Shown: one piece after another, positions 54,641 to 62,716 of the stretch | How positions within the stretch are numbered: position 1 is the first letter of the stretch | Layout of the letters: each line of letters opens with the position of its first letter | Source of the DNA: Shewanella sp. UCD-KL12 | Lineage (GTDB): Bacteria > Pseudomonadota > Gammaproteobacteria > Enterobacterales > Shewanellaceae | Length of the DNA: 64,000 nucleotides | Assembly (NCBI RefSeq): GCF_001957125.1 | Contig: NZ_MPHJ01000001.1 | Span: forward strand, 702,882-766,881 | Reading direction: 5' to 3' | Program-made: the position numbers and the translations under genes | Notes under the pieces: model-generated | Databases searched by the model: none | Told to the model about the DNA's origin: nothing | Seen by the model: only the letters and a program-made list of their open reading frames with translations

Positions 54641-56800
54641 TTACCACTGAACAGGGTGTACTGCATCGACGCCGTTTGTCTTACCTTCAGCATGACACGT
54701 TGCACAGCTTTCACTGCCTGGTACATAAGTCCCTCTGGTATCATTTGCAGCGCCACCATTAGCACGTATATGAGCGACTAATGAATCTTTGGCACCGTGG
54801 CAACTCACACATGTCGACGCAATCGGTGAAAACTCAACAGGGCCTAATACAGAGTCTGTAGATGTCGTTGCAACCATAGTGCTCAATCCGTCCATCTTCA
54901 GCTGACCTTTATCATGACATACTGCGCAATTTCCATAATGTTCAGGGAATGTGACTGGATCTTGGGTTGATCGCTTGCTGGCATGGTGAGCGTGAATGCG
55001 GACTTTAAAGTCAATATGATCAACAATTGATTTTGAGTCAGCGCCTGAACGTGTTGGGTTATGACACATCTGGCATTCACCCTCAAAATTGCTGTAACTA
55101 CCGCTGTGTTTGAAGTCTATACCAAACTTGCCGATAAACTTCTCATCGTGACAGTTAGCACATGTTTCATTGCTTACAACGATTCTTCTGGCCATCACGT
55201 CAGTATCACCATTGAGATTAAAGGCGACCAGGTCGCCAGTGATCACTGCAGGGTTTATCGACTCATCGCTTCCAGTTCCACAATTCACTCCCATGAGTGT
55301 ATCTCGATCTACACACATCTTAGTTGAGATCACCCCAGTAGCTGTTTGGCTCGCATCTGCTGCTAATGAAGTCGTAGTTGTATAACGATAAATACCATCT
55401 GTCACCATTGTTGGGGTGAGTGATGTTAGGGTGACTTTTTGCGTGCCTGAACCAAAGTCGATGTCATTACCAAAACCGAAGTAGATTGCACTTAGAGAGA
55501 TGCGAGCATCTGCATCAGGGCTCATTACAGTAGATGTAAGTGATGAATCTGCAAATGCGACATCAAACGTGATCATACCAGTATCAATGGAGACTGAATC
55601 AGCCAGTAAAGTGGCAGAGTAAGCATCTTTAGCATTATCTTTAGCAATCGCATCTGTCATATGGTGACCTGCGCCTTCTTGGCCTTGATCGGCATGACAG
55701 GTGCTACAGCTATGATCAGGCATGTACTTATCATGCATCTCATCTTTAATCACACTCGGATTGGTCGAGTCTGAGTGACATGAGCCACAAGCAAGCGCTC
55801 TATGGTGCTTAAAGTTAGCAGCATCTGCAGGTGCTGTTTCACCTTCGATATGGCAGGTACGGCAATCATACATATCGGCAGGGAAGGTAACATCTTGGTA
55901 GTCATGGACTGAGCCACCGTAGCCGACCATAAAGTACTGCGCCTTGTGGATCTTATGAACCATATAGCCCATATCGATAGGGGCACCTGTTTCTGGGTCA
56001 CCTGCGTAACTGGTGTGACACATTTGACAGTTTTCAATCGCGTATCGCTTAGAGCCATGCATGATGAGCTTAGGCGCCCATGCATGGCCGTAATCGTCAC
56101 TATGACAACGTAAACAGGAGTCTTCTAAAAACTCTACGGTACGTGTGTCTTCTGCGCTAACGGCCTCGCCCGAAGAGGGCAGGAAGTCAAAGTGTGTGTT
56201 GACTAGCTTATTGACGTCTCCATCGGCTCTAAGCTCCATAGTGACCCTGTGAGTTAAGCTGTCATCAAAAGCTAGGTCTAAATCTCCTACAGGTTCAATG
56301 GTCGAGAGGTTAAGCTGGAAAGTATAGGTATACTCGCCCGCTGAAACCTTAGTGACACATTCCTGTTTACAGCTCCCCTCAAGTGATGGCTGGATCTGAG
56401 GGCCTGCCAACTCTTCATATCCTGCGGGAATATTTTCAGTAACAGGCTCTACCATATTATTGATGTAGCTGATCCACTGTGGTGTTTTATACCCTTTGCC
56501 TTCTGTAGGAAGCAGCTTTGCAATACCAAGACCTAACGTATCGACACCAGCATAAGTATCGAAATCTGTTATTCCGACACCGTTAGCATTCTCAAGAGTG
56601 AAGTTAACAGTAACCACTCCATCAACAACAGTAGTTGAGCTGATGTTAGCGACTAACTCATTGGCTTGAGCGACGGAGAAACCGATCTCACCATCTTGTC
56701 CATCTTCACCATCTTTGCCATCACTACCACAACCAAGAAGGAGTGCAGAGCAGGTCAGTGCGATAAAGCTAAGCTTTGAACCTTTTCTTTTGATATCCAT
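54641..56800 (-). CDS. Decaheme OmcA/MtrC-family surface cytochrome (UndA paralogue)
   Basis: A 719-residue lipoprotein: lipobox LLGC, then a Gly-Asp-rich linker. Ten CXXCH motifs: CLRCH, CQMCH, CRTCH, CGSCH, CSTCH, then CANCH, CQMCH, CAVCH, CVSCH, CATCH. It aligns closely with UndA next door (SDDYGHAWAPKLIMHGSKR and the VHDYQDVTFPADM region are near-identical) but lacks the extra heme. CKQEC and CX10C (CVDRDTLMGVNC) are extra Cys pairs. It may belong to one of the MtrG/MtrH/OmcA-like classes; I cannot tell which. It follows mtrF by 70 bp, so it is probably the fourth gene of the mtrDEF unit. The role, extracellular electron transfer, is inferred from family. Confidence 0.88.
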   Translation of the reverse strand: MDIKRKGSKLSFIALTCSALLLGCGSDGKDGEDGQDGEIGFSVAQANELVANISSTTVVDGVVTVNFTLENANGVGITDFDTYAGVDTLGLGIAKLLPTEGKGYKTPQWISYINNMVEPVTENIPAGYEELAGPQIQPSLEGSCKQECVTKVSAGEYTYTFQLNLSTIEPVGDLDLAFDDSLTHRVTMELRADGDVNKLVNTHFDFLPSSGEAVSAEDTRTVEFLEDSCLRCHSDDYGHAWAPKLIMHGSKRYAIENCQMCHTSYAGDPETGAPIDMGYMVHKIHKAQYFMVGYGGSVHDYQDVTFPADMYDCRTCHIEGETAPADAANFKHHRALACGSCHSDSTNPSVIKDEMHDKYMPDHSCSTCHADQGQEGAGHHMTDAIAKDNAKDAYSATLLADSVSIDTGMITFDVAFADSSLTSTVMSPDADARISLSAIYFGFGNDIDFGSGTQKVTLTSLTPTMVTDGIYRYTTTTSLAADASQTATGVISTKMCVDRDTLMGVNCGTGSDESINPAVITGDLVAFNLNGDTDVMARRIVVSNETCANCHDEKFIGKFGIDFKHSGSYSNFEGECQMCHNPTRSGADSKSIVDHIDFKVRIHAHHASKRSTQDPVTFPEHYGNCAVCHDKGQLKMDGLSTMVATTSTDSVLGPVEFSPIASTCVSCHGAKDSLVAHIRANGGAANDTRGTYVPGSESCATCHAEGKTNGVDAVHPVQW

Positions 56801-56870
56801 AATTTGCGTTCCATTATCTTATTGCATCATCAACTAGGTAAGATAAGTGCAGTACACTCATCTTTTATTT

Positions 56871-58799
56871 TTATTTTATTGGGTGAACAGCTAATACATC
56901 TGAAGAAGCACCTTGGCCATGACAGGTTGCACAAGACTCAGTGCCAGCTGTCGCATCCTCTTTGCTTCCCATAAATACGGCGCCCTGTTGGGTCATATGA
57001 TTTTGAGCACTATCACTTGAGTGACAATCGCTACATATCGCAGCGGTAGCACTGGTATAGCTGCCATCATCTAAGGCTAAGGGCTGAACGCCTGTGTTTA
57101 AAGGTAATGCTACAGTTAACACGCCGCTCTCACTGCTGGTATGACATTGTGCACAGTTACCGATTTGACCTGGATAATTCAAATCTTCATAGCCTTCGCG
57201 TTGAGCACTGTGTAGACCGTGGATCATATGTTTATAGTCAGCAGTCGCCAGTGATGGGTTGGCAGAGGTTGAATCTGCGAGCATAAATGGGTTATGACAA
57301 AGCTGGCATTGGCCCTCAAGATCATTACGTGAGCCGTGGTAATTTAGCGCTTGGTCACCATGACAAGTGCCACAAGTCTCATTGGTTACTACGACACGTC
57401 TACCTTCTGCGGAGAGAGCTGTTTGATTGAAGAACTGATGAGATGATTTGATATTAACCGTCGAGAAATTCTCATCTGAACAATCTCCTAACGCTCCATC
57501 TGAGCTACAAAGTTTGCCTTGAACCGCTAAGGTACCTTGATCGGCCTCAGTGCCAACCGGAACCGTAAGGCCAGTTAACTCATAGGTGTAGCTACCGTCG
57601 CTACCAGAAGCAGGTGTAGAATCTTGCAGTTTTAACGAACTCGCAGAACGGGTTGAATAATCAAAGCTTGTTCCCCAGTTTGCAACAATGCGCAGATCAT
57701 CGACAAAACTGAGCTTGTCAGCACTATCAGAGTAGACTTCACCTGATGCTGGGTTACTTAGCTTAATCGTGAAGGTGACACTGGTTCCTGAAAGGCTGGC
57801 TGCAGTTATCTCGGCAGTAAACTGAGCTAATGCCTCATCATCACCACCATCGTTATGAACATTCGCCGTCCATTCAGAGTTATGACAAGCGACACAATTA
57901 CTGTTATCTGCTTGAGCTGGGTGGCCTTCACCGGCAGGGAAGTCGATATTGTTATGGCAAGAGCCACAGGTTTCCATGGTGGGTACTCGAGCCCAGTTGT
58001 AATGCTCAGTTAACGCCTCATCGGGGGCATGACATGTTTGGCAGTTAGCCAAAGAGCCTGGGAAGCCTGTTAGGTGTTTTGCATGTATCATCTGTGGGAA
58101 GATATTGTCATTGTTACTGACTTTTCCTTCACTATGACAGGTGACACAGGTTTCGACTTCATTGTACTTACTGCCGTGAAATGCCAAATCGTTATGACAA
58201 GTGTTGCAGGTCTCCATAACGATAAGGTTGCGGGTATAAGCGACCGCACCTGAGTCTTGCCAATCGAAATGTTGGTTGGTTACGGGAAGCTCAGTGCCAT
58301 CGGCGAGGCTATCTCCGCCAACTTTTATGACAAGCCTTTGTGTAGCACCAGCCATATAGCTCATATCATTCATGCCATCGAAAGCGGCACTAAAGGTATA
58401 GCTATATTGACCATTTCTATGGTCGACTAGCTCGCCAGTGCAGCTAGTTGAGCAGCTTTCAGAGGTAAAGTACTGCCATTGGCTGCTGTTTCCGGCATTG
58501 GTGTAACCTTGAGGCAGAAGCTGAGAAGCGATGAAGGTAGGCGTCGATACACCGACAACGGGTTCATCATCTTGATTGCTGATGCTGTAGTTAACGGTGG
58601 CAATACCACTGTTCATACTCACATCATCAACGGCTATCATCAGTGATGAGATTTCTGTTGCAGGAGGTCCGCCTGGTTCGCCTGGATTGCCAGGTGAACC
58701 ATCATCGCCACCACATGCTGCCAGCAATATTGTTAGAGCGAGTGGCAGCGCCTTTTTTGCATTAAACACACATTTTAGATCTATTATTGGTTTCATCAT
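56871..58799 (-). CDS. mtrF: MtrF, surface decaheme lipoprotein (MtrC paralogue)
   Basis: A 642-residue outer-membrane cytochrome that pairs with MtrD and MtrE in the second electron conduit. Lipobox LAAC, then a Gly-Pro-Asp-rich linker. Ten CXXCH motifs: CNTCH, CVTCH, CQTCH, CGSCH, CVACH, then CGTCH, CQLCH, CAQCH, CSDCH, CATCH. CSTSC in domain I and CX8C (CSSDGALGDC) in the third domain are likely disulfides. Length matches MtrF (about 640). ATG 58799 (MMKPII) has AAGGAAGAG upstream; the longer frame from 58850 has none. It lies 120 bp after mtrE. Confidence 0.93.
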   Translation of the reverse strand: MMKPIIDLKCVFNAKKALPLALTILLAACGGDDGSPGNPGEPGGPPATEISSLMIAVDDVSMNSGIATVNYSISNQDDEPVVGVSTPTFIASQLLPQGYTNAGNSSQWQYFTSESCSTSCTGELVDHRNGQYSYTFSAAFDGMNDMSYMAGATQRLVIKVGGDSLADGTELPVTNQHFDWQDSGAVAYTRNLIVMETCNTCHNDLAFHGSKYNEVETCVTCHSEGKVSNNDNIFPQMIHAKHLTGFPGSLANCQTCHAPDEALTEHYNWARVPTMETCGSCHNNIDFPAGEGHPAQADNSNCVACHNSEWTANVHNDGGDDEALAQFTAEITAASLSGTSVTFTIKLSNPASGEVYSDSADKLSFVDDLRIVANWGTSFDYSTRSASSLKLQDSTPASGSDGSYTYELTGLTVPVGTEADQGTLAVQGKLCSSDGALGDCSDENFSTVNIKSSHQFFNQTALSAEGRRVVVTNETCGTCHGDQALNYHGSRNDLEGQCQLCHNPFMLADSTSANPSLATADYKHMIHGLHSAQREGYEDLNYPGQIGNCAQCHTSSESGVLTVALPLNTGVQPLALDDGSYTSATAAICSDCHSSDSAQNHMTQQGAVFMGSKEDATAGTESCATCHGQGASSDVLAVHPIK

Positions 58800-58919
58800 C
58801 TCTTCCTTGGAATACACTCTCACACTGACTTTCCAAAAAACATCTTTCAATTTATTGAATCTCTTGCGGTTAGATATGGGCTACTATCAGCCGCTAAAGC
58901 TCGTAGCTAAAATTAGTAA

Positions 58920-61043
58920 CTAAAGTTGATAACTAAGGGTGACACCAAAATAGTGAGCACTGTAGTCATGGCCCAGATCGCCAAAAGTGATGACATTGGG
59001 TATCTGATCTAAGCTTGCTCCTTGGTTACTCCAATCTGCATCTTGGTATTGCTCAAATATCCAATCGAAACGAACGCCCATAGACTCGCTAAATTGGTAA
59101 TCGGCAAAGGCATTAACATTATGCGTCGTGGAGAAGTAGTCACCATATGGAGTGGTCAACCCTTGTGTGACTTCTGTGTCGCTTTGTCCGTCTGAGTAGT
59201 TGTAATCAATACCGAGTGCTAACTTTTTATCCATTAAGTTTTGGTATTGAACACCTAGGCCCACAACTGTTGATTGCTCATCTACATTGGCAAACCAGTT
59301 AGCGGTGCTGAAATTACTACTGCCTGCTTGCTCGCTATCTCGCCAGTCTTGGTTAACGAAGGCATTGATGCTGAGGTCTTCACTGAATAGGTATTGACCT
59401 GAGATGTCATAACCCAAGGTTTTCACATCAGTTAGACCAATTTGGGTATCAAGATAATCATCATGACTTTGATGCAGGTTTGCGCTGGCGGAAAATGACT
59501 CAGAACCACTAAAACTGGCTAGCACGCTATATTCTTGTCGTTCTCGATCGGCGAGGTAAGACTTTCTCAGTAGGGGATTGCTAGGGCTGTCGGTTCGAGT
59601 AACGGCGTTATAAGTGCTCCCACTTCTATCTTTTGCTTCTGCTTTCAGGCCGAATGACCAGGAGTGAGAAGGGCGGTAATTGAGTTTTCCGTATATGCCG
59701 GACTCTTCTACTGTCTCTCTATCTAGATCGCTGTAGTTGTTATGATCGTATTGGTAACCTGCATCGAGGTAGACATTGCGGGTGAAACGATACTTAGCTG
59801 CTAATTTTGCCTTTTGACGAGTGCGGTCATATTCAGGATTCATATCATTGCCTGAATAGTAACTATCGGTAATAACTTGCGGATAACTATCTACTGCTGT
59901 TTTATTGTCTCTATCACGATAGTCATAACTGGCTCTTAGACTTAATTCACGCGTTATTCGTCCTGAATACTTTATCGTCATCTCAATCATGTCGACTTGA
60001 CCTGCAAGGTTTTCGGTTGGCAGTTCGGGCGATGGGCCGTTGATGGTTGCCGGTAGAAACGCTTGATCTTGAGTGAAGCGGCTAAAGCCTGTGTGCATTA
60101 AGATCTGTTGACCATCGGCGCCAAACTGAGCATTACCAGCAATTCGGTAGGCTTTATTATCAGGCGCAGTGGCACTTTGACCTGAATAGGCCGCACCGAA
60201 CGTTGGCGTAAACGCTGAGTCCCAACTTAACGCATCGTGGTCGTTATTATAGTGGCTAAGCATGGTATCGATACCTGCAAGCCACCCATCTCCATTGAAG
60301 TAGATTTTAGCACCCAAGTTATCGGTAGTGTCATCGATGAGCTGAGCTAACATGGCGCTATTGGTCAATATATTGCCGCTAAAGGCTCTTTGCCCCGTAC
60401 GAGCTTCATGCCGGTAATCTACTTCTGCTTTGTATGAACTACCTTGATAATGGGCATCGAGCGTCCATCTATCTCTTTGCGTACTCAGTGTTCTATTTTT
60501 GCTGTCGGCAAGGTTTGGCATTTGTCCTGTAGTTGCCCCCGCTTGCCAGTTATCCGCAAGAGTCATGGCGTCGCCATTGACGAGATAGGGGCTTAATGCC
60601 TTATTGGTATCGTAATTTGCAATTCCGCGGTAGCCAAAAGCAACCTCATATTGACCGGGTCTTCCCGTGCTTAGCTTTGCACTACCATTGTCATAGCCTA
60701 GTTTATTGGCTTCAATATTTGTCTGGTAACCCGACTCACCATAAAGCGCTACATCAGCATCTAGGTGAGCGACTACGCCATCTTGATCTGTACCGGTAGC
60801 ATTACCAAAGTGGCTATCTGCAGCATCATTGTAGGCAACACCCGCACCAACAGTTCCCTGAGTGTCTGATGAAACCTTACAGCGTTTACACTCCCACTTT
60901 TCAATCTTAATATTGGCCCGATTGACTTTAGAAATGCCGTAGCCATCGGCATAAACTGGTGTGAAAACGCTACCGATTGCTATGGCTATCACAGACTGCT
61001 TACACCTTTGCTTCGCTAGGGTATTTATCATATCTATGTTCAT
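58920..61043 (-). CDS. mtrE: MtrE, outer-membrane barrel of the second conduit
   Basis: A 707-residue barrel, paralogue of MtrB, expected to sheath MtrD and present electrons to MtrF. The signal ends near TPVYA. The CXXC pair is kept (WECKRC), as are repeated amphipathic strands and the C-terminal FGVTLSYQL strand, like MtrB's MLSMSYRL. Sequences such as GYGISKVNRANIKIEKWECKR mirror the MtrB N-terminus. ATG 61043 has GGGAG upstream at good spacing; the frame also opens at GTG 61052. It begins 16 bp after mtrD. Confidence 0.94.
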   Translation of the reverse strand: MNIDMINTLAKQRCKQSVIAIAIGSVFTPVYADGYGISKVNRANIKIEKWECKRCKVSSDTQGTVGAGVAYNDAADSHFGNATGTDQDGVVAHLDADVALYGESGYQTNIEANKLGYDNGSAKLSTGRPGQYEVAFGYRGIANYDTNKALSPYLVNGDAMTLADNWQAGATTGQMPNLADSKNRTLSTQRDRWTLDAHYQGSSYKAEVDYRHEARTGQRAFSGNILTNSAMLAQLIDDTTDNLGAKIYFNGDGWLAGIDTMLSHYNNDHDALSWDSAFTPTFGAAYSGQSATAPDNKAYRIAGNAQFGADGQQILMHTGFSRFTQDQAFLPATINGPSPELPTENLAGQVDMIEMTIKYSGRITRELSLRASYDYRDRDNKTAVDSYPQVITDSYYSGNDMNPEYDRTRQKAKLAAKYRFTRNVYLDAGYQYDHNNYSDLDRETVEESGIYGKLNYRPSHSWSFGLKAEAKDRSGSTYNAVTRTDSPSNPLLRKSYLADRERQEYSVLASFSGSESFSASANLHQSHDDYLDTQIGLTDVKTLGYDISGQYLFSEDLSINAFVNQDWRDSEQAGSSNFSTANWFANVDEQSTVVGLGVQYQNLMDKKLALGIDYNYSDGQSDTEVTQGLTTPYGDYFSTTHNVNAFADYQFSESMGVRFDWIFEQYQDADWSNQGASLDQIPNVITFGDLGHDYSAHYFGVTLSYQL

Positions 61044-61059
61044 TGTTATCACTCCCTAC

Positions 61060-62025
61060 TTAGCGCTGCAGTAATTTGCCAGACGGATGATTAGAACCAT
61101 GTACTTGGCTGTGGCAGTTCATACATGATTGGCCTGCATTGAATGCATTCTTCTGATTACCAAATACGGCATTTGAAGTATGACCATCTGATGCATGGCA
61201 ACTCTGACAAAGCTGGGGTGGCTTACTGATAAGCATGCCTTCATTAACACTGCCATGAGGGTTATGGCAGTTAGCACAGTTGTCAGTTACTGGAGAGTGC
61301 TCCCATAATTTAGGGCCGCGTTTTTCAGCGTGGCAGGCGTAGCAGTTTTCATTGACACTCATCTGTTTAAGGTTTGAATCACTTAAGCTACCGTGGGGGT
61401 TATGGCAATCACTACACACCATCTGTTGCCACTTTAATGGATGGGCTGAGCGTTTATGAAGATCGGCTTTTTGTTGGGTATGACAGGAGGTGCAAACTTC
61501 AACTTCAGTTTTTCGCTCACTAATAGGGTCCTTGCCTGTATGGACTAAGTGGCAGCTAGCACAGCTCACATCAGCGGTGTCATGGTGGTTACCACTCCAA
61601 GCCATACGCTTGTCATCATTGTGACAGCTCATACAAACACTATTTTGTTTTTGAGCAGGAACTGGAGACTGGTCACCGAAGGTGATCATTGGTTCTTTAC
61701 CACCGCGGTTGTGGCTACCTTGAGGGCCGTGACAAGCTTCACATTGAAGATCGGCCATGGGGGACCCCTTGATATCAGGGTTGCCATGCACGCCATCGAA
61801 TAGGGCCATGACTTCAGCACTTCTTCGGTGGCACATCAGACATGAGTCGGCGCCTTTAGGTGAATACTTCCCTTCAGCAAACTTTTTGTCGAGAATCGCT
61901 TCAACTTCTGCAGGATCTTTATCATCCCATGGGGCAGAAGCTAAATTGAAACTAAAGGCAGTTAAAAATAATAACAGGCAGGAGATTACCTTGCCTTTAA
62001 TCCATGCATATTCCATGTTCATCAT
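61060..62025 (-). CDS. mtrD: MtrD, periplasmic decaheme cytochrome (MtrA paralogue)
   Basis: A 321-residue periplasmic decaheme cytochrome that should fill the MtrE barrel. The signal ends near NLASA. Ten CXXCH motifs in order: CLMCH, CEACH, CMSCH, CASCH, CTSCH, CSDCH, CYACH, CANCH, CQSCH, CMNCH, at MtrA-like spacing, with near-identical blocks ([16 protein letters not shown]) and the same C-terminal end SGKLLQR. ATG 62025 has AGGA 6 nt upstream; GTG 62028 is adjacent. First gene of the mtrD-mtrE-mtrF-paralogue unit, divergent from feoAB. Confidence 0.95.
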   Translation of the reverse strand: MMNMEYAWIKGKVISCLLLFLTAFSFNLASAPWDDKDPAEVEAILDKKFAEGKYSPKGADSCLMCHRRSAEVMALFDGVHGNPDIKGSPMADLQCEACHGPQGSHNRGGKEPMITFGDQSPVPAQKQNSVCMSCHNDDKRMAWSGNHHDTADVSCASCHLVHTGKDPISERKTEVEVCTSCHTQQKADLHKRSAHPLKWQQMVCSDCHNPHGSLSDSNLKQMSVNENCYACHAEKRGPKLWEHSPVTDNCANCHNPHGSVNEGMLISKPPQLCQSCHASDGHTSNAVFGNQKNAFNAGQSCMNCHSQVHGSNHPSGKLLQR

Positions 62026-62182
62026 CACACATCCTGAGCGCTATATTTAGCTAATAGTTTTTATATAAGTAATTTACAAATTTACTAACTTGTAATACTA
62101 GTACATTTTCGTGACAAACAAGTAACAAATACGCATGATTTTCAAAGTAAAGAGTGATGATTATTATGAGTAAAATCGAAGA

Positions 62183-62198
62183 TGTGATCTGTATCACG
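62183..62198. promoter_or_regulatory. CRP site between mtrD and feoA
   Basis: TGTGATCTGTATCACG matches TGTGA-N6-TCACA at 9 of 10 positions. It is about 165 bp from the mtrD start and 260 bp from feoA. CRP is known to activate mtr genes in S. oneidensis. Confidence 0.65.
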
Positions 62199-62329
62199 TT
62201 ATATTCTTGGAGCATTTTTAAAATAGCTCAAATCAATTGATTTGCATTCTCATTTGCGATGCGTGTAACTAAAATAATTCTCTTCGTTCATTTATTAGTT
62301 GGGACATTTGTCACATAATATAGAATACA

Positions 62330-62354
62330 ATTGAAAACTATTATCGTTTTCAAT
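62330..62354. promoter_or_regulatory. Fur-box-like palindrome upstream of feoA
   Basis: ATTGAAAAC and GTTTTCAAT form perfect 9-bp arms around TATTATC; the reverse strand carries a GATAAT core, and about 14 of 19 positions match the Fur consensus. It lies about 100 bp before feoA, the right place for iron repression of ferrous transport. Confidence 0.65.
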
Positions 62355-62449
62355 ACTAAATGTTGATCTAGGTAAAGTTATTTTCCAATTGCCTTAGTTA
62401 GAATTTATATAAACTAATGAGTCATGAACCTTTTCAGGGTAAATACATA

Positions 62450-62716
62450 ATGAAATTAAGCGATTTAAATCCAGGCGACCATGCCACGATTTCTGAAATT
62501 GGCCAACTTAGCTTGCCTGCGGTTGTTAAACGCAAGTTATTATCTATGGGGATCACCCCCAATACCTCTTTTAGTATTCTGCGTAACGCACCTATGGGTT
62601 CAGGACTAGAGTTAGATTTACGGGGAAGTCGATTATGTATGCGTCGTGATCTTGCCGACATTATCGATGTACAGATAGTAGAACAAAAAATTGAGGCGGA
62701 TAAAGCGCATGGCTAA
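62450..62716 (+). CDS. feoA: FeoA, ferrous iron transport accessory protein
   Basis: An 88-residue SH3-like cytosolic protein that supports FeoB. It begins MKLSDLNPGDHATISEIG, with LPAVVKRKLLSMGITPNTSF and SRLCMRRDLADII typical of FeoA. ATG 62450 is preferred; AGGGTAA lies upstream and the extra 11 residues from 62417 do not match the family. Its last 8 bp overlap the feoB start, showing coupled translation. Divergent from mtrD, with Fur-like and CRP sites between. Confidence 0.93.
   Translation: MKLSDLNPGDHATISEIGQLSLPAVVKRKLLSMGITPNTSFSILRNAPMGSGLELDLRGSRLCMRRDLADIIDVQIVEQKIEADKAHG

Noticed and set aside
62417..62449. Earlier FeoA start at 62417
   Set aside because: The additional 11 residues do not match FeoA proteins, and AGGGTAA supports the start at 62450.
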